The notes: generated by a model not told the origin, from the letters alone. A stretch of 59,006 bases of DNA from Candidatus Omnitrophota bacterium (GCA_028865345.1 JAGWKL010000011.1:1-59006), one strand, 5' to 3'; counted from the stretch's first letter, positions 33,762 to 43,372 are shown. Numbers and translations are program-made.

Positions 33762-34217
33762 ATGATGAGAGAAAAGAAAATAACCCCTTTTTATAAACAC
33801 GATCATGATGAATTAGAGGTTTACTTTTTGAAGTTCAAGGGGCTTAAAACCAAAGACTATTCTCAGGCCAAAGAATACTTCAAGAAATTCAGCTTTGGTC
33901 TACAGCGTCATATTGTCTGGGAAGAAGAGATCCTTTTTCCCTTATTTGAAAAAAAGACAGGAATGGATGATTGCGGGCCAACGATGGAAATGAAGTCAGA
34001 ACACCGCCAGATTGGCGAGTGCCTGCAAGCGCTGCATAAGAAAGTCCAGCGCAATGATCCTGACAGCGGATATGAGGAACAAATATTGTGGTACTTTTTA
34101 AAACAACACAATTATAAGGAAGAGCATAACCTTTATCCAGCCATTGATGAAAGGATTTCCAGTAGGGAGCAAGAAAAAGTTTTTAGTTTGATGCAAAGCC
34201 TCCCACAGGGAGATTAA
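33762..34217 (+). CDS. hemerythrin HHE-domain protein (copy 2), tail cut by a stop codon
   Basis: A 151-residue close paralogue of the protein at 13437. It shares ITPFYKHDHDEL, LQRHIVWEEEILFPLFE, SEHRQIGE and KVQRNDPDSG, with all His and Glu ligands kept. It ends at TAA (34215-34217) where copy 1 has a Lys codon. Directly after the stop the same frame still encodes TCCHGH (34218-34235), the metal-like tail of copy 1, and stays open to TGA about 34267. The tail is therefore a silent remnant or a readthrough product. GGGGGAGG precedes the ATG. Confidence 0.87.
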   Translation: MMREKKITPFYKHDHDELEVYFLKFKGLKTKDYSQAKEYFKKFSFGLQRHIVWEEEILFPLFEKKTGMDDCGPTMEMKSEHRQIGECLQALHKKVQRNDPDSGYEEQILWYFLKQHNYKEEHNLYPAIDERISSREQEKVFSLMQSLPQGD

Positions 34218-34427
34218 ACATGTTGTCATGGGCACAGACAATGGGTTGACGGTCTAGGGGATTCTTGAGAAGCAATGGGATTGCTCTTTAAGAGTTTTAA
34301 AAGAGTTTCTGATGCGGATGGAATAGAAGAAATTCAGAGAAGTGGCCTGTTCAACGTATAGGTTTAAAGAGGAAGGGGAGGTAGGGTTCTCCGAAAAACC
34401 GACACTGACCTAAAATGGAGGAAAGAC
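34218..34427. other. intergenic region, possible promoter for the cupin-ptsI operon
   Basis: It begins with the conserved hemerythrin tail codons. AGCAATGGGATTGCT (about 34272-34286) is a short perfect hairpin. No clear -35/-10 pair stands out. GGAGG lies eight bases before the cupin ATG. Nothing else is seen. Confidence 0.4.
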
Positions 34428-34811
34428 ATGAGCCCAAGGATACCATCTACCGCAAAACAACACTCTCTTGATGCCCCATTACTTACGTTTAATCTGCCGG
34501 AATTGCTTAGCAAGATTAAGGGTGAGGATACATGGTTGAGCGGGCAACATAATGCCATGACATTATTGGAAGGAAGGGGGTTGAGGATTGTTCTCGTTGC
34601 CATAAAAAAGGGTTTTTCGATTTCGGCACATCAGGCTGATTGCCCGATCAGCGTTCAAGTTTTAGAAGGTTGCATTAATTTCAATGTCGATGAGGAGCCG
34701 GTGGAATTAAAAAAGGGTGACCTATTGACTCTTCATGCCAGTCTTAAGCATGGTTGTAAGGCAATGGAAGATTCGGCATTCCTATTAACCTTGGCTTTTG
34801 ACCCTAAGTAG
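34428..34811 (+). CDS. cupin-fold protein
   Basis: A 127-residue single cupin domain: RIVLVAIKKGFSISAHQA (first motif region), VQVLEGCINFNVDEEPVELK and KGDLLTLHASLKHGCKAME. The usual metal ligand His-x-His of motif 1 is reduced to one His (SAHQ), and motif 2 has a single His (LKHGC). Metal binding is therefore uncertain. It may be a sensor or an accessory protein. First gene of a run of metabolic genes on the same strand. Confidence 0.7.
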   Translation: MSPRIPSTAKQHSLDAPLLTFNLPELLSKIKGEDTWLSGQHNAMTLLEGRGLRIVLVAIKKGFSISAHQADCPISVQVLEGCINFNVDEEPVELKKGDLLTLHASLKHGCKAMEDSAFLLTLAFDPK

Positions 34812-34834
34812 GATAAAGGGCCAATAAATGTCTT

Positions 34835-36598
34835 ATGAGTGAAAGAATTACAGGATCAATTATGATATTGGGTGAGGTTGCTTCCTCAGGGGCGGCTAAA
34901 GGTGTGGCTGTGTTGTGCACCTGCTCCCAGGCGCCGATTATTTTACGGAAGGATGTTGCCGAGAGTGATATAGAGCAGGAAATCAGGAAACTAGATACAG
35001 CAATTTCCGAAGCAGAGAAGGATTTGATAGATTTGCAGAGGACTGTCCAGCTAAATGTAGGGAGTTCCGAAGCCAAGATTTTAGAAGCGCACATCCTTCT
35101 CTTACGGGACTTCTCTTTACGGAATGAAATCGTAACCCGCTGCTTAATGGAAAAGATTAATGTGGAGGCGGCCTTGGATGATTCCATTAAGAAGCTGGGG
35201 TCGAGGTGGGCTGGATTAAAAGATTCTCTACTTCGTGAAAGAAGCGCGGATTTGTTTGATGTAGGGCAAAGGTTGCTCCAAATCCTGACTGGGTCTAAAG
35301 AACAGCGGCTTGGCGTAATGCCTATAGAAAGCATACTCGTCACGCGGGAGCTTTTGCCGTCCATTGCCGCCCAATTGGACCATAGCATGATCAAAGGATT
35401 GGTTGTAGAGCAAGGGGCTCAGACGGCGCACGCTATCATCCTTGCTCGCTCCAAAGGAATCCCGTCAATGATACATGTCCCCGATGCCACGAACAGGATT
35501 AAAACAGGGGACACTTTAATTCTGGATGCTCTGGCGGGACGCCTGTTTGTTAATCCGTCTTCTGCGGTTCTCAATGAGTATGAGAGACTGGAAAAGGCAT
35601 TGAATATTCATAAGAATTCCTTGAAAGGTTTGATAGATCTTCCGGTACAGACAAAGGATGATGTCAAGATTAATTTGTGCGCTAATATCGGTAAGGTAGC
35701 CGACGCCGCCACAGTAACTGATTTGAATGCAGATGGGATTGGGCTGTATAGGACTGAGTTTGTATTCCATACCCAGGATCATTTTCCTTCTGAGCAAGAG
35801 CAGTATCAGCTCTACCATACAACGATGGAATACATGAAACAACGTCCGGCTGTTATCCGGATCTTAGACCTTGGCAGCGACAAACTGCTCCCTTATTTTT
35901 CTCTTCCCCATGAAGATAATCCGTCCTTGGGGCGAAGAGGAATGCGTTTATTGTTAATACACCCTGAGGTCCTTCGAACTCAGTTGCGCGCGATCCTTCG
36001 TTTAAGCGCCGCTTACCCTGTCTCCATACTTTTCCCAATGATCGGAAGCGTAGAAGAGTACCGTCATGCTAAAGGAATTGTCGAAAGCGTCAAACAAGAG
36101 TTGGCATGTGAACGCCAATCGTTTAATCAATCTATCCCTGTCGGAGCGATGATTGAGACCCCCTCAGCGGCAATCATGGCCAGGAAGCTGGCGCAGGAGG
36201 CGGATTTTTTAAGTATAGGTACTAACGACCTGGTTCAATATCTTTTGACCGTTGATAGGACGAGTGCCGATGTGGCTTCCTACTATGAGCCGCTGCATCC
36301 AGCGGTACTACAAATGCTTAAGCTGATAGCCGATGCGGCAAAGGCTGAGAACAAGAATTTTTCTATTTGTGGGGAAATGGCGGGCAATCCCGCACACATT
36401 GAAATTTTACTGGGACTTGGGTTTCGTGGCTTTAGTGTTGCTCCTGGTGAAATATTAGAAATTAAGAATGTGATTCGTTCAACAAGCATTGGCCGTTGTG
36501 AAACGCTCGCTAAAAGAATTCTTGAAATGGATACCGTTCAAGAAATAAAGGCATTTCTTCGTACTTCCAAGAACAAGGGACATGAAAAGAACCCTTGA
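34835..36598 (+). CDS. ptsI: phosphoenolpyruvate-protein phosphotransferase (PTS enzyme I)
   Basis: A 587-residue enzyme I. The phosphorylated His is H199 in QTAHAIILARSKGIP. The PEP-binding C-terminal barrel shows DLNADGIGLYRTEF, LDLGSDK, SIGTNDLVQYLLTVDR and the active-site CGEMAGNP. It takes phosphate from PEP and passes it to HPr. No HPr or sugar permease is nearby, so it may serve a regulatory (nitrogen-type) PTS or an HPr encoded elsewhere; no GAF domain is present. ATG 34862 is an alternative start. Confidence 0.9.
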   Translation: MSERITGSIMILGEVASSGAAKGVAVLCTCSQAPIILRKDVAESDIEQEIRKLDTAISEAEKDLIDLQRTVQLNVGSSEAKILEAHILLLRDFSLRNEIVTRCLMEKINVEAALDDSIKKLGSRWAGLKDSLLRERSADLFDVGQRLLQILTGSKEQRLGVMPIESILVTRELLPSIAAQLDHSMIKGLVVEQGAQTAHAIILARSKGIPSMIHVPDATNRIKTGDTLILDALAGRLFVNPSSAVLNEYERLEKALNIHKNSLKGLIDLPVQTKDDVKINLCANIGKVADAATVTDLNADGIGLYRTEFVFHTQDHFPSEQEQYQLYHTTMEYMKQRPAVIRILDLGSDKLLPYFSLPHEDNPSLGRRGMRLLLIHPEVLRTQLRAILRLSAAYPVSILFPMIGSVEEYRHAKGIVESVKQELACERQSFNQSIPVGAMIETPSAAIMARKLAQEADFLSIGTNDLVQYLLTVDRTSADVASYYEPLHPAVLQMLKLIADAAKAENKNFSICGEMAGNPAHIEILLGLGFRGFSVAPGEILEIKNVIRSTSIGRCETLAKRILEMDTVQEIKAFLRTSKNKGHEKNP

Positions 36599-36615
36599 AA
36601 TAAGAGGAGGTAGGC

Positions 36616-37089
36616 ATGAAACCACGCATCCTTTATAAAGAGATTGCTCCAGATGGTTACAAAGCTATGCTGGGGATAGAACGCTATGTCCATCATTGCG
36701 GCCTTGAGAAGCCGCTGCTTGAACTGGTGAGGATACGCGCTTCCCAGATTAATGGCTGTGCTTATTGTCTTGATATGCATACAAAGGATGCTCGAGCAGG
36801 GGGAGAGTCGGAGCAGCGGCTCTATGCGATTGCCGTCTGGAAGGAAACTCCGTTCTTCTCCCAACGAGAAAGGGCTGCCCTTTTATGGACTGAGACTGTG
36901 ACTAGAATAAGCGATGAAGGCGTACCTGATGAGGTTTATGAAGCAGTAAACCAGTATTTCAGTGAGAGGGAGTTGGTCGATTTGACACTGGCAATTGTTG
37001 CCATCAACAGCTGGAACCGTTTGGGCGTCGCCTTCCGAGCTATCCCTGGGGAGTATCAACCGGCGAAAGTCCAAGAGGACAAGAAGTAA
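36616..37089 (+). CDS. carboxymuconolactone decarboxylase/AhpD-like protein
   Basis: A 157-residue all-helical protein with the AhpD-type active site CAYCLDMHTKDAR (about residues 47-59), a CxxC followed by His. This is the peroxidase/thiol-reductase-like signature. It could reduce peroxides or alkylhydroperoxides. GAGGAGG precedes the ATG at good spacing. It sits 17 bases after ptsI in the same run. Confidence 0.85.
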   Translation: MKPRILYKEIAPDGYKAMLGIERYVHHCGLEKPLLELVRIRASQINGCAYCLDMHTKDARAGGESEQRLYAIAVWKETPFFSQRERAALLWTETVTRISDEGVPDEVYEAVNQYFSERELVDLTLAIVAINSWNRLGVAFRAIPGEYQPAKVQEDKK

Positions 37090-37136
37090 ATTTTGGAGAT
37101 AGTTTTGTCGATTCATGGAGTGAGAGGAGGGGAAAG

Positions 37137-38861
37137 ATGTCCAGTCAAACGGCAGCAAAATTTCTTCTGCAGGCGCTTGGTCAAGCAGGAATTAAAAGGA
37201 TCTATGGCATAGCCGGAGATTCTTTGAATGCTCTAACCGAAGCTGTCCGCGAAGATAAGAATTTTGAATGGATTCATGTGCGTCACGAAGAGGTGGCTGC
37301 TTTTGCAGCAGGCGCCGAGGCGCATTTGACCGGTACGTTGGCTGTTTGCGCTGGCTCCTGCGGGCCCGGGAACCTCCATTTGATCAATGGACTTTATGAT
37401 TGCCACAAAAGCCGTGTACCGGTATTGGCCATAGCCGCACAAATTCCTTCCGCCGAGATCGGTACTAATTATTTTCAGGAGACCAATCCGGAAAAGATTT
37501 TTGAGGGATGCAGTCATTATTGCGGGATTGTGTCTGATCCTTCACAGTTGCCCAGAATATTGAAGATCGCTATAGAGACCTCTTTATCATGCAAGGGTGT
37601 CTCCGTCATAGTCCTTTCAGGAGACATCGCCCTCAGGGAATTGAATGTGCCTGTTCAGGGATTTTCTGCCCCTGCCAGAGGTTCATATATGCGGCCCGAT
37701 GATGGGCAGATCAGGCAATTATCCCAGGCTTTGAATGAGGCCAAGAAGGTCACAATCCTTGCGGGTGCCGGTTGTGCGGGCGCTCATGATGAGCTGATTA
37801 AGATAGCGGAGAAGTTGAAAGCTCCCGTTGTACATACGCTTCGCAGTAAAGAGTATGTTGAATACAACAATGCCTACGATGTAGGCTTGACAGGCCTTAT
37901 TGGATTTTCATCCGGGTATTTTGCCATGGAAAGCTGTGATTTGTTGTTGATGTTGGGTACGGATTTTCCTTATACACAGTTTTATCCAAAGACCAAAATT
38001 ATTCAAATCGATGCCAGGGGGGAAAATATTGGCCGAAGAACCAGGGTTGATTTAGGCGTTGTCGGTGATGTCAAGAAAACGCTTGAGCTTTTGCTGGGAA
38101 GCCTGCGACAAAAAGAAGATCAGGATCATTTAATTCAAGCCAGGAAGCATTATGCCAAGGCCCGTGCAGGTCTCGATGAACTGGCGGTTCCTGGTTCTAT
38201 CAGGAGTTTAGTCCATCCTCAATATGTCGTAAAGCTCCTTGACGAACTTTCGACGGATGATGCAGTTTTTAGCTGCGATGTCGGAACCCCCACTGTTTGG
38301 GCGGCCCGTTATCTGAAAATGAATGGTAAGCGAAGGCTTCTAGGCTCGTTTAACCATGGTTCGATGGCAAACGCCCTTCCCCAGGCCATTGGTGCTCAGG
38401 TCGCATTTCCCCAAAGGCAGGTCATCTCGTTGTCCGGTGACGGCGGGTTTACCATGTTGATGGGTGATTTTCTGACCCTGACCCAGCATAACCTTCCCGT
38501 GAAGACGATTATATTTAATAATTCCTCTCTGGGTTTTGTTGAGTTGGAAATGAAGGCGGCAGGATTCCTGGAGACGGCCACGTCGCTTAAAAATCCTAAT
38601 TTTGCGAAACTGGCGCAAGCTGTTGGTGTGCAGGGCTTCCGTGTAGAGAGGCCAATCGATCTGGAGCCCGCTTTAAGAAAAGCCCTTGGCTCGGATGGAC
38701 CTGCGCTTGTTGACGTTGTTGTCAGCCGCAATGAACTGACCGTGCCTCCGCATATTACTGCCGAACAGGTCCATGGATTTGGACTTTTTGCACTTAAGGT
38801 CATTTTGAGCGGCAAAGGAAGCGAACTCATTGATTTGGCAAAAGTCAACCTATGGAGATGA
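37137..38861 (+). CDS. poxB: pyruvate:quinone oxidoreductase-like TPP enzyme (PoxB type)
   Basis: A 574-residue ThDP-dependent flavoenzyme: IKRIYGIAGDSLNALTEAVR, the activating Glu in HVRHEEVAAFAAG, GSCGPGNLHLINGLYD and the ThDP motif GDGGFTMLMGDFLTL...NNSSLGFVE. It follows E. coli PoxB throughout, including the C-terminal membrane-binding region (HGFGLFALKVILSG). It would decarboxylate pyruvate to acetate and reduce quinone, which could feed NarGHI. It overlaps the next TPP-enzyme gene by ten bases. Confidence 0.85.
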   Translation: MSSQTAAKFLLQALGQAGIKRIYGIAGDSLNALTEAVREDKNFEWIHVRHEEVAAFAAGAEAHLTGTLAVCAGSCGPGNLHLINGLYDCHKSRVPVLAIAAQIPSAEIGTNYFQETNPEKIFEGCSHYCGIVSDPSQLPRILKIAIETSLSCKGVSVIVLSGDIALRELNVPVQGFSAPARGSYMRPDDGQIRQLSQALNEAKKVTILAGAGCAGAHDELIKIAEKLKAPVVHTLRSKEYVEYNNAYDVGLTGLIGFSSGYFAMESCDLLLMLGTDFPYTQFYPKTKIIQIDARGENIGRRTRVDLGVVGDVKKTLELLLGSLRQKEDQDHLIQARKHYAKARAGLDELAVPGSIRSLVHPQYVVKLLDELSTDDAVFSCDVGTPTVWAARYLKMNGKRRLLGSFNHGSMANALPQAIGAQVAFPQRQVISLSGDGGFTMLMGDFLTLTQHNLPVKTIIFNNSSLGFVELEMKAAGFLETATSLKNPNFAKLAQAVGVQGFRVERPIDLEPALRKALGSDGPALVDVVVSRNELTVPPHITAEQVHGFGLFALKVILSGKGSELIDLAKVNLWR

Positions 38862-40501
38862 ACATGACAGGTTCAGATCTTTTTGTTAAATGTTTGGAAA
38901 ATGAGAGCGTCAGGTATATTTTTGGCCTGCCGGGCGAGGAAACGGAAGATATATTATTTTCCTTGGAAAAGTCATCTATTAAATTTATTCCTACCAGGCA
39001 CGAACAGGGTGCTGCTTTTATGGCGGATATGTGGGGTCGTTTAAGTGGGCAGGCGGGTGTATGTTTGTCCACCTTGGGGCCTGGTGCCACTAATTTGGTG
39101 ACACCGATTGCAGATGCCAATCTGGACAAGAGCCCTATGGTGGCTATATCCGCACAGGCAGGTATCCAAAGGCTTCATAAAGAAAGTCATCAATACATCA
39201 ACCTGGTTGATTTATTGCGTCCTGTGACCAAGTGGAATGGTACCATTGCCGTTACTGAGGCCATCCCTGAGATCGTTCGCAAGGCATTTAAGATGGCCGA
39301 AAGTGAGAAACCAGGGGCTACTCATATCGAATTTCCTGAAGATGTTGCAGGTGAATCCTGCAAGGGGGAGCCTATTTTATCTAAGCGGGTGCGCAGGCCT
39401 GATCCCGATGAGTCCGCCCTTAATGAAGCTATTGGTTTGTTAAAACAAGCACGGTTGCCTTTAATAATTGCAGGCAATGGCGCTGTACGCAAATTGGCTT
39501 CGCAACAGCTTACGGAATTGGTCAAGAAGTACAATATTCCGGTGGCTCATACCTTTATGGGACAGGGTGCCGTGCTGGATAGCGAAATCCAGTCTCTTTT
39601 CAGCATCGGTTTTAGCTTTCGAGACATTATTATGGATGCGGTCAATCAGGCCGATCTGGTGATAGCGGTTGGCTATGATATTGCCGAATACTCACCTGAT
39701 GCATGGAATCCCAGGAGAGACAAGAAGATCATTCATATCGATTTTACGCCCGCAGAGGTGTATACGCATTATCAGCCATGTGTTGAGATAGTGGCTGATA
39801 TCCCCGCCACTTTAAAGGCGCTTAATCAGAAAATGGATGACAGTCATTTGATTTTTGCTAATTGGTATCAAGATGTTCGTCGTCGTATCATTGAAGATCG
39901 GGCAAGCTACGCACTCAAAGAAGGGCAACGGTTTACCGTCCCGGGTGTTTTGAGTATTTTGCAGTCGATGATGGGTAAGGATGATCTTCTTATCAGTGAC
40001 GTGGGCAGCCATAAAATATGGGTTGCAAGGAATTTCTCAGCCTGCTGTCCTAACGGATGCATTATGTCCAATGGCTTGGCCAGCATGGGTATTGCCTTAC
40101 CGGGGGCCATTGCAGCTGCCTTACACTCTCCTGGCCGCCGGATAATTACGGTCATGGGGGACGGGGGTTTCTTGATGAATTCCCAGGAACTTGAGACAGC
40201 CAAACGCCTGAATCTGGCCTTTACGACTATTATCTTTAACGATAATGATTATGGACTGATCAGCTGGAAGCAACAGATGAGCCGGGGAAGGAGTGTTGGC
40301 ACAAGAATAACTAATCCTGACTTTAAGGCCTACACGGAAAGTTTCGGTATTAAAAGCTACCGTCCTAACAGCGTAGTCGATCTTACCCAACAGTTAAAGC
40401 ATTCCCTTGATTTGAGAGAATTGAGTGTCTTTGAAATATCCATCGATGTCAGCGTCAATCAGGATCTCATCAAAAGACTGAATATACAACGAAAAGGATG
40501 A
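38852..40501 (+). CDS. acetolactate synthase-like TPP enzyme (AlsS type)
   Basis: A 549-residue ThDP enzyme: VRYIFGLPGEETEDILFSLE, the Glu in TRHEQGAAFMAD, LSTLGPGATNLVTPIADANL and GDGGFLMNSQELETAKR. It is closest to catabolic acetolactate synthases, which need no regulatory subunit; none is encoded nearby. Pyruvate or another 2-oxoacid is the likely substrate. The start is one of three close ATG codons (38852, 38858, 38864). Its stop overlaps the aldehyde dehydrogenase start by ATGA. Confidence 0.82.
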   Translation: MEMNMTGSDLFVKCLENESVRYIFGLPGEETEDILFSLEKSSIKFIPTRHEQGAAFMADMWGRLSGQAGVCLSTLGPGATNLVTPIADANLDKSPMVAISAQAGIQRLHKESHQYINLVDLLRPVTKWNGTIAVTEAIPEIVRKAFKMAESEKPGATHIEFPEDVAGESCKGEPILSKRVRRPDPDESALNEAIGLLKQARLPLIIAGNGAVRKLASQQLTELVKKYNIPVAHTFMGQGAVLDSEIQSLFSIGFSFRDIIMDAVNQADLVIAVGYDIAEYSPDAWNPRRDKKIIHIDFTPAEVYTHYQPCVEIVADIPATLKALNQKMDDSHLIFANWYQDVRRRIIEDRASYALKEGQRFTVPGVLSILQSMMGKDDLLISDVGSHKIWVARNFSACCPNGCIMSNGLASMGIALPGAIAAALHSPGRRIITVMGDGGFLMNSQELETAKRLNLAFTTIIFNDNDYGLISWKQQMSRGRSVGTRITNPDFKAYTESFGIKSYRPNSVVDLTQQLKHSLDLRELSVFEISIDVSVNQDLIKRLNIQRKG

Positions 40502-41862
40502 ATATGCAGACCATTGATCCAACGACAGGAAGGAAAATAAAATCATATGCTGACTTGCCTTTTTCTAAAATAGATGGCATCCTTGAGCGCGCCATGAAAT
40601 CTTCCTCTTTATGGCGCGGTCTGTCATTCCAAGAACGCATACCGATGATGAGAAAAGCGGCTGTTCTTTTAAGGACCGATAAAGATGATTTTGCCCGTCT
40701 CATGGCTCTGGAGATGGGCAAACCGTTTTCTCAAGGCCAGGGAGAAATTGAAAAATGCGCTCTTGTTTGTGAATTTTATGCCCAACATGCTGAAACCTTC
40801 CTGGCCAAAGAACATATCAAAACAGAAGCAACCAAAAGTTTTGTCACTTATGATCCATTGGGGATCATTTTAGCCATTATGCCATGGAATTTTCCTTTCT
40901 GGCAGGTCTTTCGATGTGCGGCCCCCGCTCTTATGGCCGGTAATGCGGTTATTCTAAAACATGCTTCTAATGTGTGCGGCTGTGCCCTGGCAATTGAAAA
41001 TATTTTTCACAGGGCTGGTTTCCCTCCTTCACTTTTTTCTAATGTATTCATTCCAGGTAAGGAGGTTAAAGGTTTGATCGAACACCCTCTGATTTCGGCC
41101 GTAAGCCTGACCGGCAGCACGCAAGCAGGTAAGAGCGTTGCATGCGTAGCCGGATCGGTCCTCAAGAAAATCGTTTTGGAATTGGGAGGCAGTGATCCTT
41201 ACATTATTTTAAAGGATGCTGATTTGGATAAGGCGGTGGAAATATGTATCAATTCTCGCCTCATTAATTGCGGACAAAGCTGCATATCAGCAAAACGATT
41301 TATCATAGAGGGTCCTGTTTTTAAAGAATTTGAAGCAAAGTTTACCGTCAAAATGCAGTCTCAGCGCATGGGACCGCCTTTGGATGAGGGCATCAATTTA
41401 GGCCCTATGGCACGCCATGACCTGCGCGACCAATTACACAGCCAGGTCATGAGGAGTGTCGAACAGGGGGCCAGACGGCTTTGTGGCGGACGAATTCCCG
41501 ATGAATTAGGAGCGTTTTATCCTCCCACGGTGCTGACAAATGTGCGTCCCGGGATGGCAGCTTATCAGGAGGAGTTATTCGGTCCTGTGGCGTCACTTAT
41601 TAAGGCTGTCGATGAGACAGATGCCGTTCGTATAGCCAATGACACAGTTTTTGGTCTGGGTTCAGCTGTTTTTACGAGGGACATTAATAAGGCAGAATAT
41701 ATTGCTCAACAGTTACAGGCGGGATCCTGCTTCGTAAACGAGGCAGTAAGGTCCGATCCCCGTTTGCCTTTTGGGGGGATCAAAGAATCCGGGTATGGTC
41801 GTGAATTGGCAAAAGCCGGTATCCAGGAATTTGTTAATGTTAAGACGATTTATATAAAATGA
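40498..41862 (+). CDS. NAD(P)-dependent aldehyde dehydrogenase, succinate-semialdehyde type
   Basis: A 454-residue enzyme with catalytic Cys262 (CGQSCISAKRF), Glu228 (LELGGSDP), GSTQAG and the cofactor region MPWNFPFWQVFR (about residues 128-139). It is nearest to short succinate-semialdehyde dehydrogenases (Sad/GabD group). The real aldehyde is not set by sequence. Tight coupling to the TPP enzyme suggests it oxidises an aldehyde made nearby and supplies NADH for the NDH-2 gene downstream. Confidence 0.88.
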   Translation: MNMQTIDPTTGRKIKSYADLPFSKIDGILERAMKSSSLWRGLSFQERIPMMRKAAVLLRTDKDDFARLMALEMGKPFSQGQGEIEKCALVCEFYAQHAETFLAKEHIKTEATKSFVTYDPLGIILAIMPWNFPFWQVFRCAAPALMAGNAVILKHASNVCGCALAIENIFHRAGFPPSLFSNVFIPGKEVKGLIEHPLISAVSLTGSTQAGKSVACVAGSVLKKIVLELGGSDPYIILKDADLDKAVEICINSRLINCGQSCISAKRFIIEGPVFKEFEAKFTVKMQSQRMGPPLDEGINLGPMARHDLRDQLHSQVMRSVEQGARRLCGGRIPDELGAFYPPTVLTNVRPGMAAYQEELFGPVASLIKAVDETDAVRIANDTVFGLGSAVFTRDINKAEYIAQQLQAGSCFVNEAVRSDPRLPFGGIKESGYGRELAKAGIQEFVNVKTIYIK

Positions 41863-41911
41863 ACGTAAAGGCGCCTTCTCGGAATATTTTTGAAGTATTG
41901 GGGGCATTGCC

Positions 41912-42061
41912 ATGAAGTCGCAAAGAGTGTTGGAAGGTGAAATAAAGGATGACGGAGTCTCCGAGCAAGAATTGGAGCAGGATAGGAGAGACTTAGCCAG
42001 AGCTGACGATGATGGTTTTGCCTTGGCAAGGGAAGAAGAAAGCAATTCATATCATGAATAG
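41912..42061 (+). CDS. tiny acidic protein overlapping the NDH-2 start
   Basis: A 49-residue frame from ATG 41912 to TAG 42061, rich in Glu, Asp and Arg (EQELEQDRRDLARADDDG). GGGGGCATTGCC precedes the ATG. Its last codons contain the ATG of the NDH-2 gene (42054), so translation could be coupled. No family is recognised. It could be a real small protein or a leader ORF. Confidence 0.45.
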   Translation: MKSQRVLEGEIKDDGVSEQELEQDRRDLARADDDGFALAREEESNSYHE

Positions 42062-43370
42062 CGTCCAAACAGTTAAGAATAAAGCTTTGGTCAACCTTCC
42101 AGCGACCACCAGGCCCCAGATTGTAATTGTGGGGGGAGGTTTTGCGGGAATCGAACTGGCTCGTGGTTTAAGGAATTTGGATGTGCAAGTAATATTAATT
42201 GATCAAAACAATTACCATACATTTCAGCCGTTGTTATATCAGGTTGCAACTGCCGGGTTGGAGCCGGATTCGATAGTCTATCCTTTTAGGGAAATTTTTC
42301 GTAGCCAAGGCAATCTTATTTTTCGCATGGCTAAGGTCTTAGAAATTAGGCCGGAGAGTAATAAAATCAGGACATCCATCGGGGATGTGGAATATGATTA
42401 TCTAGTTTTGGCTAATGGTTCCCGCACGAATTATTATGGCATGAAAGACTTCATGAAATTCTCACTTCCCATGAAATCCATCCCCGATGCCATGGCCATC
42501 CGTAATATGCTTCTTGAAAATATGGAAAAGGCATTGCTGGCCAAAGACGTTGGGGAACGCGAATCTCTGATGAACATTGTCGTCATTGGAGGCGGACCTA
42601 CCGGAGTGGAGATGGCCGGCGCCTTGGGAGAGTTAAAAAAACACGTATTAACGAGAGATTATACGGAATTAGATGTCAAACGTATGCAAATTCATGTGGT
42701 TGACATGGAGTCCCGATTGCTGGCTGCAATGTCATTGGATGCTTCCAGGCGGGCAGCGGAATTTTTGAAACGCTTCGATGTTTGCATGTGCTTGGGGACA
42801 AAGGTCATATCCTATGATGGGAGGATTCTGTGCCTTTCCAGTGGTGAGAAAATTCCGACTAATACCGTTATTTGGTCTGCGGGTGTCTCGGGGGCGGCCA
42901 TTGCGGGATTGGAAGCAGGATCTGTTGTCCAAGGACGACTCAAAGTCAATCCGTTTAACCAAGTCCATGGATATTCGAATATTTATGCTATTGGGGACAT
43001 TGCTGTGATGGTCGTTGATAAGTTGCCTAAGGGGCACCCTATGTTGGCTCCGGTGGCCATCCAACAAGCAAATCATTTGGCTAAAAATTTTAAGAAAATT
43101 TTATATCATCAATCGTTAAAGCCTTTTGTGTATAAAAACACAGGGGTGATGGCAACCGTTGGCCGCAACAATGCTGTTGCCGATATCAAGGGACTAAAAA
43201 TACACGGATTTGGGGGTTGGATGATATGGTTATTTGTACATTTGATGGCTTTGGTTGGTTTTCGTAATAAAATCATTGTTTTTATAAATTGGATGTGGAG
43301 CTACTTCAGCTTTGACCGTAGTTTACGCTTGATTATTAAACCCCCATCAGGAGTGACAGAAAGAGGTTGA
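42054..43370 (+). CDS. ndh: type II NADH:quinone dehydrogenase (NDH-2)
   Basis: About 438 residues. FAD motif IVIVGGGFAGIELARGL (about 23-39), then the family block NNYHTFQPLLYQVATAGLEP, the NADH motif IVVIGGGPTGVEMAGAL, and AIGDIAV near the second FAD contact. A hydrophobic C terminus (WMIWLFVHLMALVGFRNK) is typical of membrane attachment. It passes NADH electrons to quinone without pumping. ATG 42054 is preferred because the upstream extension (42009) overlaps the tiny ORF and lacks conservation. Quinol could feed NarI. Confidence 0.9.
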   Translation: MNSVQTVKNKALVNLPATTRPQIVIVGGGFAGIELARGLRNLDVQVILIDQNNYHTFQPLLYQVATAGLEPDSIVYPFREIFRSQGNLIFRMAKVLEIRPESNKIRTSIGDVEYDYLVLANGSRTNYYGMKDFMKFSLPMKSIPDAMAIRNMLLENMEKALLAKDVGERESLMNIVVIGGGPTGVEMAGALGELKKHVLTRDYTELDVKRMQIHVVDMESRLLAAMSLDASRRAAEFLKRFDVCMCLGTKVISYDGRILCLSSGEKIPTNTVIWSAGVSGAAIAGLEAGSVVQGRLKVNPFNQVHGYSNIYAIGDIAVMVVDKLPKGHPMLAPVAIQQANHLAKNFKKILYHQSLKPFVYKNTGVMATVGRNNAVADIKGLKIHGFGGWMIWLFVHLMALVGFRNKIIVFINWMWSYFSFDRSLRLIIKPPSGVTERG

Positions 43371-43372
43371 TC

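Noticed and set aside
34215-34217. Recoding of the hemerythrin TAA as an amino acid
   Set aside because: TAA is not a known Sec or Pyl codon and no recoding structure is visible; kept only as a possible readthrough or nonsense change.
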